DNA of 64,000 bases, taken from contig NZ_JABAIM010000001.1 of the NCBI RefSeq assembly GCF_012641365.1, forward strand, positions 248,001-312,000, read 5' to 3'. The position numbers and the translations under genes were made by a program. This stretch comes from Leeia aquatica. GTDB lineage: Bacteria; Pseudomonadota; Gammaproteobacteria; Burkholderiales; Leeiaceae. The notes beneath the pieces were generated by a model. The model saw only the letters and a list, made by a program, of their open reading frames with translations, had not been told where the DNA came from and searched no databases. Below are positions 45,002 to 56,306 of this stretch, piece after piece; within the stretch, counting starts at the first letter, position 1, and every line of letters begins with the position of its first letter.

Positions 45002-46420
45002 CTAGGCGTGCCAGGCTTCGACAGAAAGCTGCCGGTCAATCCGAAGTTGCTGCATGAACGCCACATCATGCGACACCACAAGCAGGCTGGCAGGCCATGC
45101 CTGCAATACACTGAGCAAGTGGCGTTTCATTGTCCAGTCCAGATTATTGCTGGGCTCATCCAGCAACAATAGGCGGGGTGGCCTGGCCGCCAGACAGGCC
45201 AGCGCCAGGCGAGCACGCTCTCCACCTGACAGCCTCTCTACGGTGCAGTTAACCTGCGCCTCATGCCGGAACAGAAAATCACTGAGATGACGACGCAATT
45301 GCTGCATGGACCACCCGGGGGCATGGTCCTGCAAACACGCCAGCACGGTAAGTGAAGGCTGCAGGTCCGCATAGTGCTGGTCCAGATACGCCACCTCGGC
45401 TGATGGGGGCAAAAGCCAGTCACCCGCACGGTGCAAGGAAACATCGCCCCTCAAAGCACGCAGCAAGGTGGACTTACCACTGCCATTCGGCCCGGTTAAC
45501 CAGATACGCTCCTTTGCCTCCAGCTGCAGTTGTATACCTGTCAGCACTGGCGCAGCGGGGGTATATCCCAGTACACCTGCCGCAATCTGCAACACATGGC
45601 GGTTTCCCCGCTCGGCCGCAGACAGCTGAAAGGAAGGCTGAATCTCCTCTAAGCGCGGCAAAGCGGCTCGCTGCGCCAATAGCGCCTCCCGCTTGTCCCG
45701 CAAACCAGTCTGGCGCTGCCCAGCCGTGGTATTGCTCCGCCCCAGCTTGGCTGGCGACTTGATGGTGGCCCAGCGTCGTTCCTCGATCTGCTTGTTGCCG
45801 TGCTGTCTGGCCTTGCTGGCCCGCTGCTGTTCCCGCATCAATTGCTGGTGGGCCTGTTGTTGTTCATGCGCGATGGCATTCAGTGCAGCATGCACCTGCT
45901 CTCGTTCGGTAGCCTGATGTTGCAGCCAGTCCTCCAGCTCCCCCTGGAAAATCTGCAACTGCCCGTCCTGCAAGCAGTACAGGGTGTCACACAGACCTCG
46001 TAACAGCTCAGCATCATGGCTGACGATCAGCAGGGTGCCACCGTAAGTTCGCAGCATACGCTTCAAGGCCTTACGGGCCGCCGGGTCCAGATGATTGCTG
46101 GGCTCATCCAGCAGCAGGACATCCGGCTGTTCTTGCAAGACTTCGCTCATGCGCTGTTGCATGTTTTGGCCACCACTGCGTCCGGGTACAGGCGTAATCA
46201 ACTGCGGCAAGTAGCCGACGTGCAGATGAGGCTGCCGGCGCAGTTGCCCGGCAGACGGCGAGAGCGCTCCGCTCAGCAACTGCAGAAAGGAGGATTTGCC
46301 GCTACCGTTGTCCCCCACCAGCGCAATACGCTGCCCGGCGACAATATGCAGGTCTACCGAATGGAAACAAACCCGATGCGGGTACTCAAGGCTAACGCCT
46401 TGCAGATGAAATAAGGACAT
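45002..46420 (-). CDS. ABC-F family ATPase
   Basis: This 472-aa protein has two ABC domains on one chain and no membrane part, so it is an ABC-F protein. These act on the ribosome as translation factors or antibiotic-protection proteins. Domain 1: Walker A GDNGSGKSS, a degenerate signature near SGGQNMQQRM, Walker B VLLLDEPSNHLD. Then comes a charged linker of about 90 residues rich in Gln, Arg and Lys. Domain 2: Walker A GPNGSGKST, signature LSGGERARLAL, Walker B LLLLDEPSNNLD. The length is short for EttA/Uup (usually 530-650 aa). It might give self-protection, but it is 4.5 kb from the cluster and on its own. Only a weak ribosome binding site is seen. Confidence 0.9.
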   Translation of the reverse strand: MSLFHLQGVSLEYPHRVCFHSVDLHIVAGQRIALVGDNGSGKSSFLQLLSGALSPSAGQLRRQPHLHVGYLPQLITPVPGRSGGQNMQQRMSEVLQEQPDVLLLDEPSNHLDPAARKALKRMLRTYGGTLLIVSHDAELLRGLCDTLYCLQDGQLQIFQGELEDWLQHQATEREQVHAALNAIAHEQQQAHQQLMREQQRASKARQHGNKQIEERRWATIKSPAKLGRSNTTAGQRQTGLRDKREALLAQRAALPRLEEIQPSFQLSAAERGNRHVLQIAAGVLGYTPAAPVLTGIQLQLEAKERIWLTGPNGSGKSTLLRALRGDVSLHRAGDWLLPPSAEVAYLDQHYADLQPSLTVLACLQDHAPGWSMQQLRRHLSDFLFRHEAQVNCTVERLSGGERARLALACLAARPPRLLLLDEPSNNLDWTMKRHLLSVLQAWPASLLVVSHDVAFMQQLRIDRQLSVEAWHA

Positions 46421-46558
46421 GTATCGCTGCTCGACAATGATGGGGCACAGGGGTCGGTTTTCGCACCCTGAAGCGGGCGCATCACGCAGCGATATACATG
46501 GAGAAGGAGTCCTTAAGAAAGTGCGCTGATCTTAGGTGGCTTGCGCCGGGCCGTCAAG

Positions 46559-46588
46559 CCATGAGGTGAGATCAGATTCACCTCATGG
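46559..46588 (-). terminator. Stem-loop after the glutaredoxin gene
   Basis: CCATGAGGTGA (46559-46569) pairs perfectly with TCACCTCATGG (46578-46588) around an 8-base loop. It begins 12 bp after the glutaredoxin stop in the direction of transcription. There is no T-run after it, so its strength as an intrinsic terminator is doubtful. Confidence 0.5.
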
Positions 46589-46599
46589 CGTGTCATGCC

Positions 46600-46863
46600 T
46601 CATTGTGCGCCAAGCAACAAGGCGGGTAATTGCTTTTGCTGCGCCAGAACCGACAGATCATCAAACCCTCCAACATGCAGGTCTTCAATGAAAATCTGCG
46701 GTACGGTACGGCGGCCAGTACGGGTCTGCATCTGGCTGCGCAGCGCATCATCCGCCTCAATGTTGATCTTGGTAATCTGCGCCACGCCGTGGCGCTTGAG
46801 CAGCTGCTCAGCCTGCACACAGTAGGGGCAGGTGGAGGTGTGATACATGGTAACGGTCTTCAT
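46600..46863 (-). CDS. grxC: Glutaredoxin (Grx3 type)
   Basis: This 87-aa protein is a dithiol glutaredoxin that reduces disulfides with glutathione. It has the redox site TCPYCVQAEQLL at residues 11-22, the cis-Pro loop TVPQIFI, and the glutathione-binding GGFDDL. AAGGA lies 8 bases before ATG 46863. It stands alone between the ABC-F gene and the HD-GYP genes. The upstream gap of 129 bp is AT-rich and probably carries its promoter. Confidence 0.95.
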   Translation of the reverse strand: MKTVTMYHTSTCPYCVQAEQLLKRHGVAQITKINIEADDALRSQMQTRTGRRTVPQIFIEDLHVGGFDDLSVLAQQKQLPALLLGAQ

Positions 46864-46992
46864 GGTGCATTCCTTTTGATAAGTGACAAGGCCCTTGCCT
46901 TACCTGGAGCACACTATGACATCAATCAAAAATCGCAGGAATACCCATAAAAATTAAATGATAATTTCAAAAAATGAAACAATACATAAGAC

Positions 46993-47859
46993 CTACAGCA
47001 GCACAGCCCAGCGCTCAACCAAGTGGTCTAACAAGGAGCCATCCGAACCAGTCCAGCCCATGTGCTGTGAGCCTTCATCGTCGACAACCGCGAGCATGCT
47101 CGCACCCGAAAGCACCCACCGATAGCCAGCCTTGCAGGCTGGGCACCGGGTAAAGTCCCCCGCCTGCGCCGTCCGGTCCCGTACCAGAACCGGGCCACAG
47201 GCATCACAGTGTGCCAAGGGGATACCATCGTCACAGAATCCTACCACGCCGGAAAACCGCCCCGCCCGCCCCAGTTCGAGAAACAGCTCCCCAAGGTGCG
47301 CATCAAATTGCTGGCCCAGCCCGGCCTCGATGACATCCAGCGCATGCTCGACTGGCATCCCTGCCCGATACGGGCGGTGGCTGGTCATGGCATCAAAGGC
47401 ATCACAGACGGCAACCAGCCGGGCATCCAGCGGAATGTTGTCCCCCGTCAGGCCCAACGGATAGCCTTTACCATCAGGCCGTTCATGATGGTGGTGCACC
47501 ACACTCACCACCATTGAGGCCAAGGGATGAGGTTGCAGCAAACGCAGACCGATTTCAGCATGCTGCTGTACGGTCTGATATTCCTCTCCGCTTAGCTTGC
47601 CTTGCTTGCATAATGTGCTGTCGGGCACGCCCACCTTGCCCAAGTCATGCAGGAAGGCCGCCAAAGCTATCCGCTGCACTTCTTTGGATGGGAACCCTGC
47701 CGCTTCGGCCAGAAGCTCGGCCAAATGGGCTACGCGCCACAAGTGGCCCCCGGTATACGGGTCACGCGCCTCTACCATCCATGCCAGCAACAGCAAGCTG
47801 CGCAGCAAGCCGGTATACACAGATGCCTCACCCTGCAACGCTAAAGCAGCACGCTCCAT
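46993..47859 (-). CDS. HD-GYP domain phosphodiesterase with zinc-ribbon tail (second of tandem pair)
   Basis: 288 aa. HD-GYP proteins hydrolyse the second messenger cyclic di-GMP. The metal and catalytic residues are all present: H in GGHLWRVAHL, HDLGKVGVPD, QHAEIGLRLL, VVHHHHERPDGKGYP, and CDAFDAMTSHRPYR. The C-terminal part carries CDACGPV and CPACKAGY, two Cys pairs that should bind zinc. I chose ATG 47859, which follows a strong GGAGGAG; the longer frame reads back into the upstream gene. It overlaps that gene by 19 bp and is its clear tandem paralogue. It has no membrane or classical receiver domain. Confidence 0.93.
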   Translation of the reverse strand: MERAALALQGEASVYTGLLRSLLLLAWMVEARDPYTGGHLWRVAHLAELLAEAAGFPSKEVQRIALAAFLHDLGKVGVPDSTLCKQGKLSGEEYQTVQQHAEIGLRLLQPHPLASMVVSVVHHHHERPDGKGYPLGLTGDNIPLDARLVAVCDAFDAMTSHRPYRAGMPVEHALDVIEAGLGQQFDAHLGELFLELGRAGRFSGVVGFCDDGIPLAHCDACGPVLVRDRTAQAGDFTRCPACKAGYRWVLSGASMLAVVDDEGSQHMGWTGSDGSLLDHLVERWAVLL

Positions 47860-48692
47860 CGCTCCTCCAGATGGTCCATCAGCAAGGCGTCCTCTGCCTG
47901 GGTAACACCATTGCTGCGATGGCTGCCATCTGGCGTAGCCATCAGACCTACGGCGGTTTGTTGCCAACGATAACCGGCCTGACAAGCCGGGCACCAGCTA
48001 TGGTCACCAGACTGGGTGCTGCGATAACGCTGCAATACCGGGCCACAATCCACACAGTGCGCCAGCGGGATGCCTTCATCGCTGTAGCCAACAATATCGG
48101 CAAAGCGCCCCTGTCGGCCCAGTGCCACAAACAGTGCGCCCAGCTCGGCATCGAACTGCTGACCCAGCGCGCCTTCAATAATCGCCAGGGCACGCTCTAC
48201 CGGCATGCCTTGCCGGTAAGGCCGGTGGCTGGTCATGGCGTCAAACGCGTCGCAAATACCCACCAGACGGGCATCCAGTGGAATATCCTGCCCGCTCAGC
48301 CCCATCGGGTAGCCCTTGCCATCCGGCATTTCGTGATGGTGATATACCACGCTCAAGGCCAGGCTGGACAAGGGGTGAGGTTGCAGCAAGCGCAAACCGA
48401 TATCCGGGTGCTGCTTGATGGCAAGGTATTCTTCATCGTCCAGCTTGCCAGGTTTACGCAAGATGGCATCCGGTACGCCGATCTTGCCCATATCGTGCAG
48501 GAAGGCAGCCAGCGCAATGCGCTGAACCTCTCGTTCAGGCAGGCCAGCAGCTTCGGCCAGCACTTCTGACAGGCGAGCCACCCGCCAAAGGTGGCCACCG
48601 GTATAGGGGTCACGGGCCTCCACCATCCACGCCATCAATAGCAGACTGCGCAACAAACCGGAGGGTGTTGGCCTGTGTTGGGTATCACTCAT
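47841..48692 (-). CDS. HD-GYP domain phosphodiesterase with zinc-ribbon tail (first of tandem pair)
   Basis: 283 aa with the same architecture as its neighbour and long identical stretches (SLLL-AWMVEARDPYTGGHL, IALAAFLHD-GK-GVPD). HDMGKIGVPD, HHHEMPDGKGYP and CDAFDAMTSHRPYR keep every catalytic residue, so c-di-GMP hydrolysis is expected. The zinc-ribbon tail has CVDCGPV and CPACQAGY. ATG 48692 lies 8 bases after the stop of the chemoreceptor gene; a GTG at 48704 overlaps that stop and is an alternative. Order in the operon: chemoreceptor, HD-GYP, HD-GYP. Confidence 0.93.
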   Translation of the reverse strand: MSDTQHRPTPSGLLRSLLLMAWMVEARDPYTGGHLWRVARLSEVLAEAAGLPEREVQRIALAAFLHDMGKIGVPDAILRKPGKLDDEEYLAIKQHPDIGLRLLQPHPLSSLALSVVYHHHEMPDGKGYPMGLSGQDIPLDARLVGICDAFDAMTSHRPYRQGMPVERALAIIEGALGQQFDAELGALFVALGRQGRFADIVGYSDEGIPLAHCVDCGPVLQRYRSTQSGDHSWCPACQAGYRWQQTAVGLMATPDGSHRSNGVTQAEDALLMDHLEERWSVLL

Positions 48693-48700
48693 AAGCGGTA

Positions 48701-49786
48701 TCACTGATTGGTTGAGGCCATTCGCTCCAGGGCTTCAAGCACCAGGGCGCCACTGGTTTCCATACGCTGCACCGCATCCAGCATGGCGGCTGTTTCACCC
48801 GCTTGATGGTGGGTAATGGCAGCAAGGACATGTTGATGCAATTGTTGGTGCGGGTTATCCATGTCTCGATAGGCTGGCATGTGGGCATACTGTTTGCCCT
48901 CACCATGGTAGTACCATTGCCCGAGTCGGCACTGGAAGTGGTCGACAAAGTCGTCCGCCCCCTCCTGACTCAAGCCAAACAGGATGCGATACACCCGCAG
49001 CTTGAACAGTAAATGATCAATCTTGGCCACTTCACAAAAACCACGCAGGGATGATCGCTGGGTGGATTGCTGGGCCGTGGTCGCCAGCGTCAGCAGCTCG
49101 TCCATGCTCTGAGCCGCTTGGCTACCATTCTGGCTAAAGGTGCCGGACTGACTGGCCAGCGTTTCCATTTGCTGACGACTGCTGCTACTGTCATCCCGAA
49201 TACCCGCCACCAGGGTGGAGATTTCTACTGTCGCCTGCGTGGTACGCTCCGCCAGTTTGCGCACTTCGTCCGCTACTACGGCAAAGCCGCGCCCGGTCTC
49301 CCCTGCTCGTGCGGCCTCGATCGCCGCATTCAGGGCCAGCAAATTGGTCTGGTCGGCCACTTCCTTGATCATCTGCACGATGCCGCCAATCTGCTGTGCG
49401 CGCGCATCCAGCTCGGCGACCTGACTGGCCGCGACAGAGGAATCCCGCGCCAGCGAGCCCAGCTGGCTGGCAATGTCACGGATGCTGGCGGTACAGCGTT
49501 GGGTCACATCCGAAATTTCGCAGGCACGGTCACGCTCTTCGCGCATCCCCTGCGCCAACTGCCCCATGCTGCCCTGCGCGTTGGTCATCGACTCAGCCAT
49601 TTTCTGCATCTGGCCAATCAGGGCATGGGTTTCTGCCTGCTTGTCACCAGATAGCCCCAGTTGCATGCGTAGCTGGGCCAGCTCATCCTGCAACGCGCTG
49701 GCTTCTTGTTCTTTTTGAATCAGCTGAACTTGCAAAGACTGGATTTGCTGTTCGGCTTGCGCCAATTTTGCTGACTTTCCAAACAT
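48701..49786 (-). CDS. Soluble methyl-accepting chemotaxis protein with CZB domain
   Basis: 361 aa. The protein has no membrane segment. It starts with a coiled coil (about 1-50), then a signalling domain whose hairpin tip reads [21 protein letters not shown] and [17 protein letters not shown]. The C-terminal quarter is a chemoreceptor zinc-binding domain: [29 protein letters not shown], then PHQQLHQHV, supplying the family's 3-His/1-Cys zinc site. CZB proteins sense zinc or oxidants such as hypochlorous acid through the zinc-bound Cys. The two HD-GYP genes downstream suggest that the signal feeds c-di-GMP turnover as well as or instead of swimming. GGGGGG precedes ATG 49786. Confidence 0.93.
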   Translation of the reverse strand: MFGKSAKLAQAEQQIQSLQVQLIQKEQEASALQDELAQLRMQLGLSGDKQAETHALIGQMQKMAESMTNAQGSMGQLAQGMREERDRACEISDVTQRCTASIRDIASQLGSLARDSSVAASQVAELDARAQQIGGIVQMIKEVADQTNLLALNAAIEAARAGETGRGFAVVADEVRKLAERTTQATVEISTLVAGIRDDSSSSRQQMETLASQSGTFSQNGSQAAQSMDELLTLATTAQQSTQRSSLRGFCEVAKIDHLLFKLRVYRILFGLSQEGADDFVDHFQCRLGQWYYHGEGKQYAHMPAYRDMDNPHQQLHQHVLAAITHHQAGETAAMLDAVQRMETSGALVLEALERMASTNQ

Positions 49787-49859
49787 GGTTTACCCCCCGG
49801 TCATGAAGTTTCAGCATAGACCACCCCTCACGTTTCACCATCAGAAAATCCAATGCCAA

Positions 49860-49902
49860 ACGGGCCGGAACCGGTGGCTCACCCCCACCGGAACCGGCCC
49901 GT
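49860..49902 (-). terminator. Terminator after the cupredoxin-like gene
   Basis: ACGGGCCGG-AA-CCGGTGG at 49860-49877 pairs with 49885-49902. There are 9 and 7 base pairs split by a two-base internal mismatch, and a 7-base loop. In the minus-strand direction the stem is followed by a short TTT and further T-rich bases. It lies 12 bp after the stop at 49915. Confidence 0.75.
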
Positions 49903-49914
49903 CTAGCCCACCCC

Positions 49915-50292
49915 TTACTTGGTCATGTCAACGTCATACCACGGCGTAACATTGATCGGGCAGCGGTAGCGGAAACCATTGGCACTGATTTCCACGCGAG
50001 CGGTCTTGGTTTCACCCGGATTCAGGCCAAACCCCCCCAGCAGTTCGTGCGACTTTTGGTCCTGCACATTGAAGCCCACAAACTTGCCCGCCTTATTGGT
50101 CACCACAAAGTCGTAGGTGCCCGGCTTCAGGCCGGTCAGGGTTTCATCGGCAGCAAAATAGCCGTTGTATTCGGTCAGGTGAATGGTGGTCACGCCATTC
50201 ATGGTCTTGGGCGTATCCGCCATGGCCGACGGTGCAGCCACCATCAGGGCAACGGTAGAGGCCAGCAACAGCGCGTAAGATTTCTTGATCAT
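49915..50292 (-). CDS. Small exported cupredoxin-like protein
   Basis: 125 aa. A signal peptide is clear (MIKKSYALLLASTVALMVAA, cleavage after SAMA). The mature part is a short beta-rich domain with the cupredoxin-like pattern LKPGTYDFVVTNKAGKFVGF, followed by LNPGETKTARVEI and FRYRCPINVTPWYDVDM. Usual blue-copper sites end C-x(2-4)-H-x(3-5)-M. Here one Cys is followed by PINVTPWY with no His or Met in place, so copper binding is doubtful. I chose ATG 50292, which follows AAGGAAA. It is divergent from a LysR gene whose palindrome lies between them, so LysR probably controls it. The function is not known to me. Confidence 0.8.
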   Translation of the reverse strand: MIKKSYALLLASTVALMVAAPSAMADTPKTMNGVTTIHLTEYNGYFAADETLTGLKPGTYDFVVTNKAGKFVGFNVQDQKSHELLGGFGLNPGETKTARVEISANGFRYRCPINVTPWYDVDMTK

Positions 50293-50442
50293 GGTGTTTC
50301 CTTTCAGTAGCGTTAATTTGCACGTCACCGGCCATTCCGGTTGAACATGACGCCGATGTGGTGCGGTTTGCTGTGAACTGCACGACATCAGCGAGTGACG
50401 CCACTTTGCCATTAACCACGAAAAAGAAGAATAAGCGTAAAA

Positions 50443-50459
50443 TGGAATTTATCATTCCA
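50443..50459. promoter_or_regulatory. LysR-type operator between the cupredoxin-like and lysR genes
   Basis: TGGAAT-TTATC-ATTCCA is a 17-bp inverted repeat of the T-N11-A kind bound by LysR regulators. A further half site TGGAAC follows at 50465-50470, just before the lysR start at 50477. Position and form fit autoregulation plus control of the divergent gene. Confidence 0.7.
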
Positions 50460-50476
50460 CTCAATGGAACTATCAC

Positions 50477-51370
50477 ATGGACCGCCTCCACTTGATGACT
50501 GTCTTCATTGCCGTTGCAGAAGAGGAAGGCTTTGCGGCGGGTGCACGGCGCATGGGCATGTCGCCTCCCGCCGTCACCCGCGCCATTTCAGCACTAGAGC
50601 AACGCCTGGGCGTCAAGCTGCTGCAGCGGACCACCCGCCATGTGCGGGTTACCGAAGCAGGCCAGCGCTACCTGGACGATGCCCGCCGCATCGTGGCCGA
50701 AGTCGATGAAGCCGACGAGGCTGCCGCCGGTATCAATGCCACCCCGCGCGGGCATCTGGCCGTCACCGCTCCGGTATTGTTCGGCAAGCTGCATGTGATG
50801 CCGGGCATTGTCGACTATCTGCAGCGTTATCCAGACATGGAAGTGGCGGCCCTGTTTCTGGACCGGGTGGTCAACCTGCTGGAAGAAGGTATGGATGTCG
50901 CCATCCGCATCGGCGCGCTACCGGATTCCGCCATGAAAGCCATCCGGGTTGGGGAAGTCAGGCGGGTGCTGTGCGCCTCACCAGACTATCTGGCACAGCA
51001 TGGCGAACCGGCAGACCCCGCTGCCTTACGTCAGCACACCATCATTGCCGCAAGCCATGTTTCCCCCAGCGTGGAGTGGAAATTTGCAGGCCCGGACGAG
51101 CTACAAGGCATACGCCTCAAACCCCGTCTGACCGTTACCAGCAACGACGCGGCGATTGAAGCGGCCCGCTGCGGGCTGGGCATCACCCGGCTGCTCTCCT
51201 ATCAGATCACCTCCGAGCTCAGTACTGATGCATTACGCATCATCTTGCCGGAATACGAACCCGCCCCTCTACCCGTGCATATCGTGCATCGGGAGAGCAA
51301 ATACGGCTCGGTCAAGGTACGCAGCTTCATCGACCTGATGGCAGAACACTTACGGAACAACTTGGCATGA
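50477..51370 (+). CDS. LysR-family transcriptional regulator
   Basis: 297 aa. The N-terminal HTH reads MTVFIAVAEEEGFAAGARRM followed by GMSPPAVTRAISALEQRLGVKLLQRTTRHVRVTEAG. The effector domain begins near GHLAVTAPVLFGKLHVMP and continues to a standard C-terminus. The lineage with RTTR and GHLAVTAP is typical of the large YafC/DsdC-like group that controls small efflux or redox genes. The palindrome between it and the exported cupredoxin-like protein suggests that this is its target. The gene is convergent with the periplasmic protein gene downstream, 17 bp apart. The effector is unknown. Confidence 0.93.
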   Translation: MDRLHLMTVFIAVAEEEGFAAGARRMGMSPPAVTRAISALEQRLGVKLLQRTTRHVRVTEAGQRYLDDARRIVAEVDEADEAAAGINATPRGHLAVTAPVLFGKLHVMPGIVDYLQRYPDMEVAALFLDRVVNLLEEGMDVAIRIGALPDSAMKAIRVGEVRRVLCASPDYLAQHGEPADPAALRQHTIIAASHVSPSVEWKFAGPDELQGIRLKPRLTVTSNDAAIEAARCGLGITRLLSYQITSELSTDALRIILPEYEPAPLPVHIVHRESKYGSVKVRSFIDLMAEHLRNNLA

Positions 51371-51387
51371 TCCCAAACGGGGTGGCT

Positions 51388-52122
51388 TCAAGATGCATAG
51401 CGCCGAAAAATGGTATCCAGTTCGCCACTCTTTCGCAATGACTCTATGGCAGCATTGAGCTTGGGCAAAATATTGCTGCGCGCAGGGTGTACCCGGATCA
51501 TCATCTCGGCCTGATCGACCGTTCTGCCTTCCTGACAGCCATAGCTCGCTCGATCCTGTGCTTGCCAATAGTCCTTGACCTGCTTGCTGACAAAGACCTG
51601 CTTAAACCGCTTGGCATTCAGCATCAGCAATAGATTGCGTGGATTGTCCACATTCTCTCGCGATACCAGATGGCTGTTAAAAGCGGCTTCAAATTCTGGA
51701 TAGTGATAACCCGCTATGGTTCCAATGCGCTCGCCCGCGAAATCTTCCACCTGATCCTTTGTGCGATGCACCCCTAATCGATAGCACAGCACTGTTCGGG
51801 CCAAACCAAAGGAGATGCTATAAAGCCCGGGCACTTTGGCCTCCTTACGCCAGGCCGGGTTTGCGCCAACCTCTAGATCGAGCAAACCTTGATCGAACTC
51901 CCCCTGAATACGGGCATTCGGCAGGAAGCGGACACTTAGCGTGTCGCCGTTGACGCGTGCGATGGCCGCCATCAAGTCCGGGAAAATCCCTTTGCCTTTG
52001 CTACCATCACGGATGACAAAAGGTACATCACCTTGCTCGAAGTAAGCCACCCTCAGGGTCTCGGCCTGTACCGCCCCACCCATTAGCCATGCACCGATCA
52101 GCACACCCACCAAGTACTTCAT
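51388..52122 (-). CDS. Periplasmic amino-acid-type solute-binding protein
   Basis: 244 aa. A signal peptide (MKYLVGVLIGAWLMGGAVQA) precedes a type II periplasmic binding fold of the SBP_bac_3 kind. Segments visible: LRVAYFEQGDVPFVIRDG, GIFPDLMAAIARV, and the second lobe GERIGTIAGYHYPEFEAAF. The typical C-terminal LPKLNAAIESLRKSGELDTI is present. A strong AGGAGG precedes ATG 52122. No permease or ATPase gene is next to it, so it may serve as an orphan receptor for chemotaxis or signalling, or work with a transporter elsewhere. The ligand is unknown; family members of this kind often bind polar amino acids. Confidence 0.88.
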   Translation of the reverse strand: MKYLVGVLIGAWLMGGAVQAETLRVAYFEQGDVPFVIRDGSKGKGIFPDLMAAIARVNGDTLSVRFLPNARIQGEFDQGLLDLEVGANPAWRKEAKVPGLYSISFGLARTVLCYRLGVHRTKDQVEDFAGERIGTIAGYHYPEFEAAFNSHLVSRENVDNPRNLLLMLNAKRFKQVFVSKQVKDYWQAQDRASYGCQEGRTVDQAEMMIRVHPARSNILPKLNAAIESLRKSGELDTIFRRYAS

Positions 52123-52211
52123 CAGACCTCCTGGGACGTCTTCAATTCAGTATAGCGTACACCGCGCGCATGCGTTGACACCGCCCGATGCTTTGACTTA
52201 GAGTGGTCGGC

Positions 52212-55316
<3,105 letters not shown>

Positions 55317-55320
<4 letters not shown>

Positions 55321-55526
55321 GCACGATACGCCTGCACCTCAACGAGCAGCCGGTGGAACTGCCCGCCCCATTGACCCTGCTGATGCTGCTGGAACGGCAC
55401 GACATTGCCGCCGATAGCGTCGCTACCGCCGTCAACGGCCAGTTTGTCCCACGCGCCCAACGCGCCCACCACACGCTGCAGGCACACGATGTGGTGCTGA
55501 CGTTTCAGCCCATCGTTGGAGGTTAA
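55317..55526 (+). CDS. thiS: Sulfur carrier protein ThiS
   Basis: 69 aa with a ubiquitin-like fold. The protein ends in FQPIVGG, the Gly-Gly tail that is adenylated and thiocarboxylated to deliver sulfur to ThiG. It overlaps thiO by 4 bp, and the GGAGG at its end serves as ribosome binding site for thiG. No thiF gene for its activation lies in the window. Confidence 0.96.
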
Positions 55527-55529
55527 GCC

Positions 55530-56306
55530 ATGTCCTATACTCTGGCCGGGCAAACCCTGCGTAGCCGCTTCTTCCTCGGCACCGCCGCTTACCCTTCCCC
55601 TCTGATCCTGCAGCAAGCCATCGCAGCAGCGGGCAGTGAGCTGGTGACCGTCAGCCTGCGGCGGCAGTTGCAGCCCGGCAGCCTGCCCAGTGATTTCTAC
55701 CGGATCATTCAGCACAGTGGCGCGCGACTCCTGCCGAACACGGCGGGCTGCCGCACCGCTAGGGAAGCCATCACGCTGGCACACATGGCCCGGGAACTGT
55801 TCAATACCCACTGGATCAAGCTGGAAGTAGTGGGCGACGACTACACGCTGCAACCGGACCCGGTGGAATTGCTCGAAGCCACCCGGCAATTACTGGCCGA
55901 TGGCTTTGAGGTCTTCCCTTATTGCACTGATGATCTGGTGAGCTGCCAGCGACTGGTCGATGCAGGCTGCAAGGTGCTGATGCCGTGGGGTGCCCCCATC
56001 GGGTCTGGCCAGGGCTTGCTCAATCCGTGGGCACTGCGTACCTTGCGCGCGCGCCTGCCCGGCGTCTTTCTGGTGGTTGATGCGGGTATTGGCACCCCGG
56101 CCCATGCCGTGCAAGCCATGGAGCTGGGCTTTGACGCCGTATTGCTCAATTCTGCAGTAGCGCACTCGCCAGACCCGGTGCGCATGGCCCAGGCCTTCCG
56201 GCTGGCCATCGAATCCGGGCGGCTGGCCTGGGAGGCGGGCATCATGCCCTGCCAGCCGATGGCTGTCGCCACCACCCCCGTCACCGGGAACCCTTTGCTA
56301 TTATGA
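55530..56306 (+). CDS. thiG: Thiazole synthase ThiG
   Basis: 258 aa TIM barrel that joins deoxyxylulose phosphate, dehydroglycine and ThiS-thiocarboxylate into the thiazole phosphate. Family segments: [29 protein letters not shown] with the catalytic-region Lys, [15 protein letters not shown], and [15 protein letters not shown]. The end of the barrel reads [25 protein letters not shown] is 10 bases upstream. The stop overlaps the next start by 4 bp. Confidence 0.97.
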   Translation: MSYTLAGQTLRSRFFLGTAAYPSPLILQQAIAAAGSELVTVSLRRQLQPGSLPSDFYRIIQHSGARLLPNTAGCRTAREAITLAHMARELFNTHWIKLEVVGDDYTLQPDPVELLEATRQLLADGFEVFPYCTDDLVSCQRLVDAGCKVLMPWGAPIGSGQGLLNPWALRTLRARLPGVFLVVDAGIGTPAHAVQAMELGFDAVLLNSAVAHSPDPVRMAQAFRLAIESGRLAWEAGIMPCQPMAVATTPVTGNPLLL

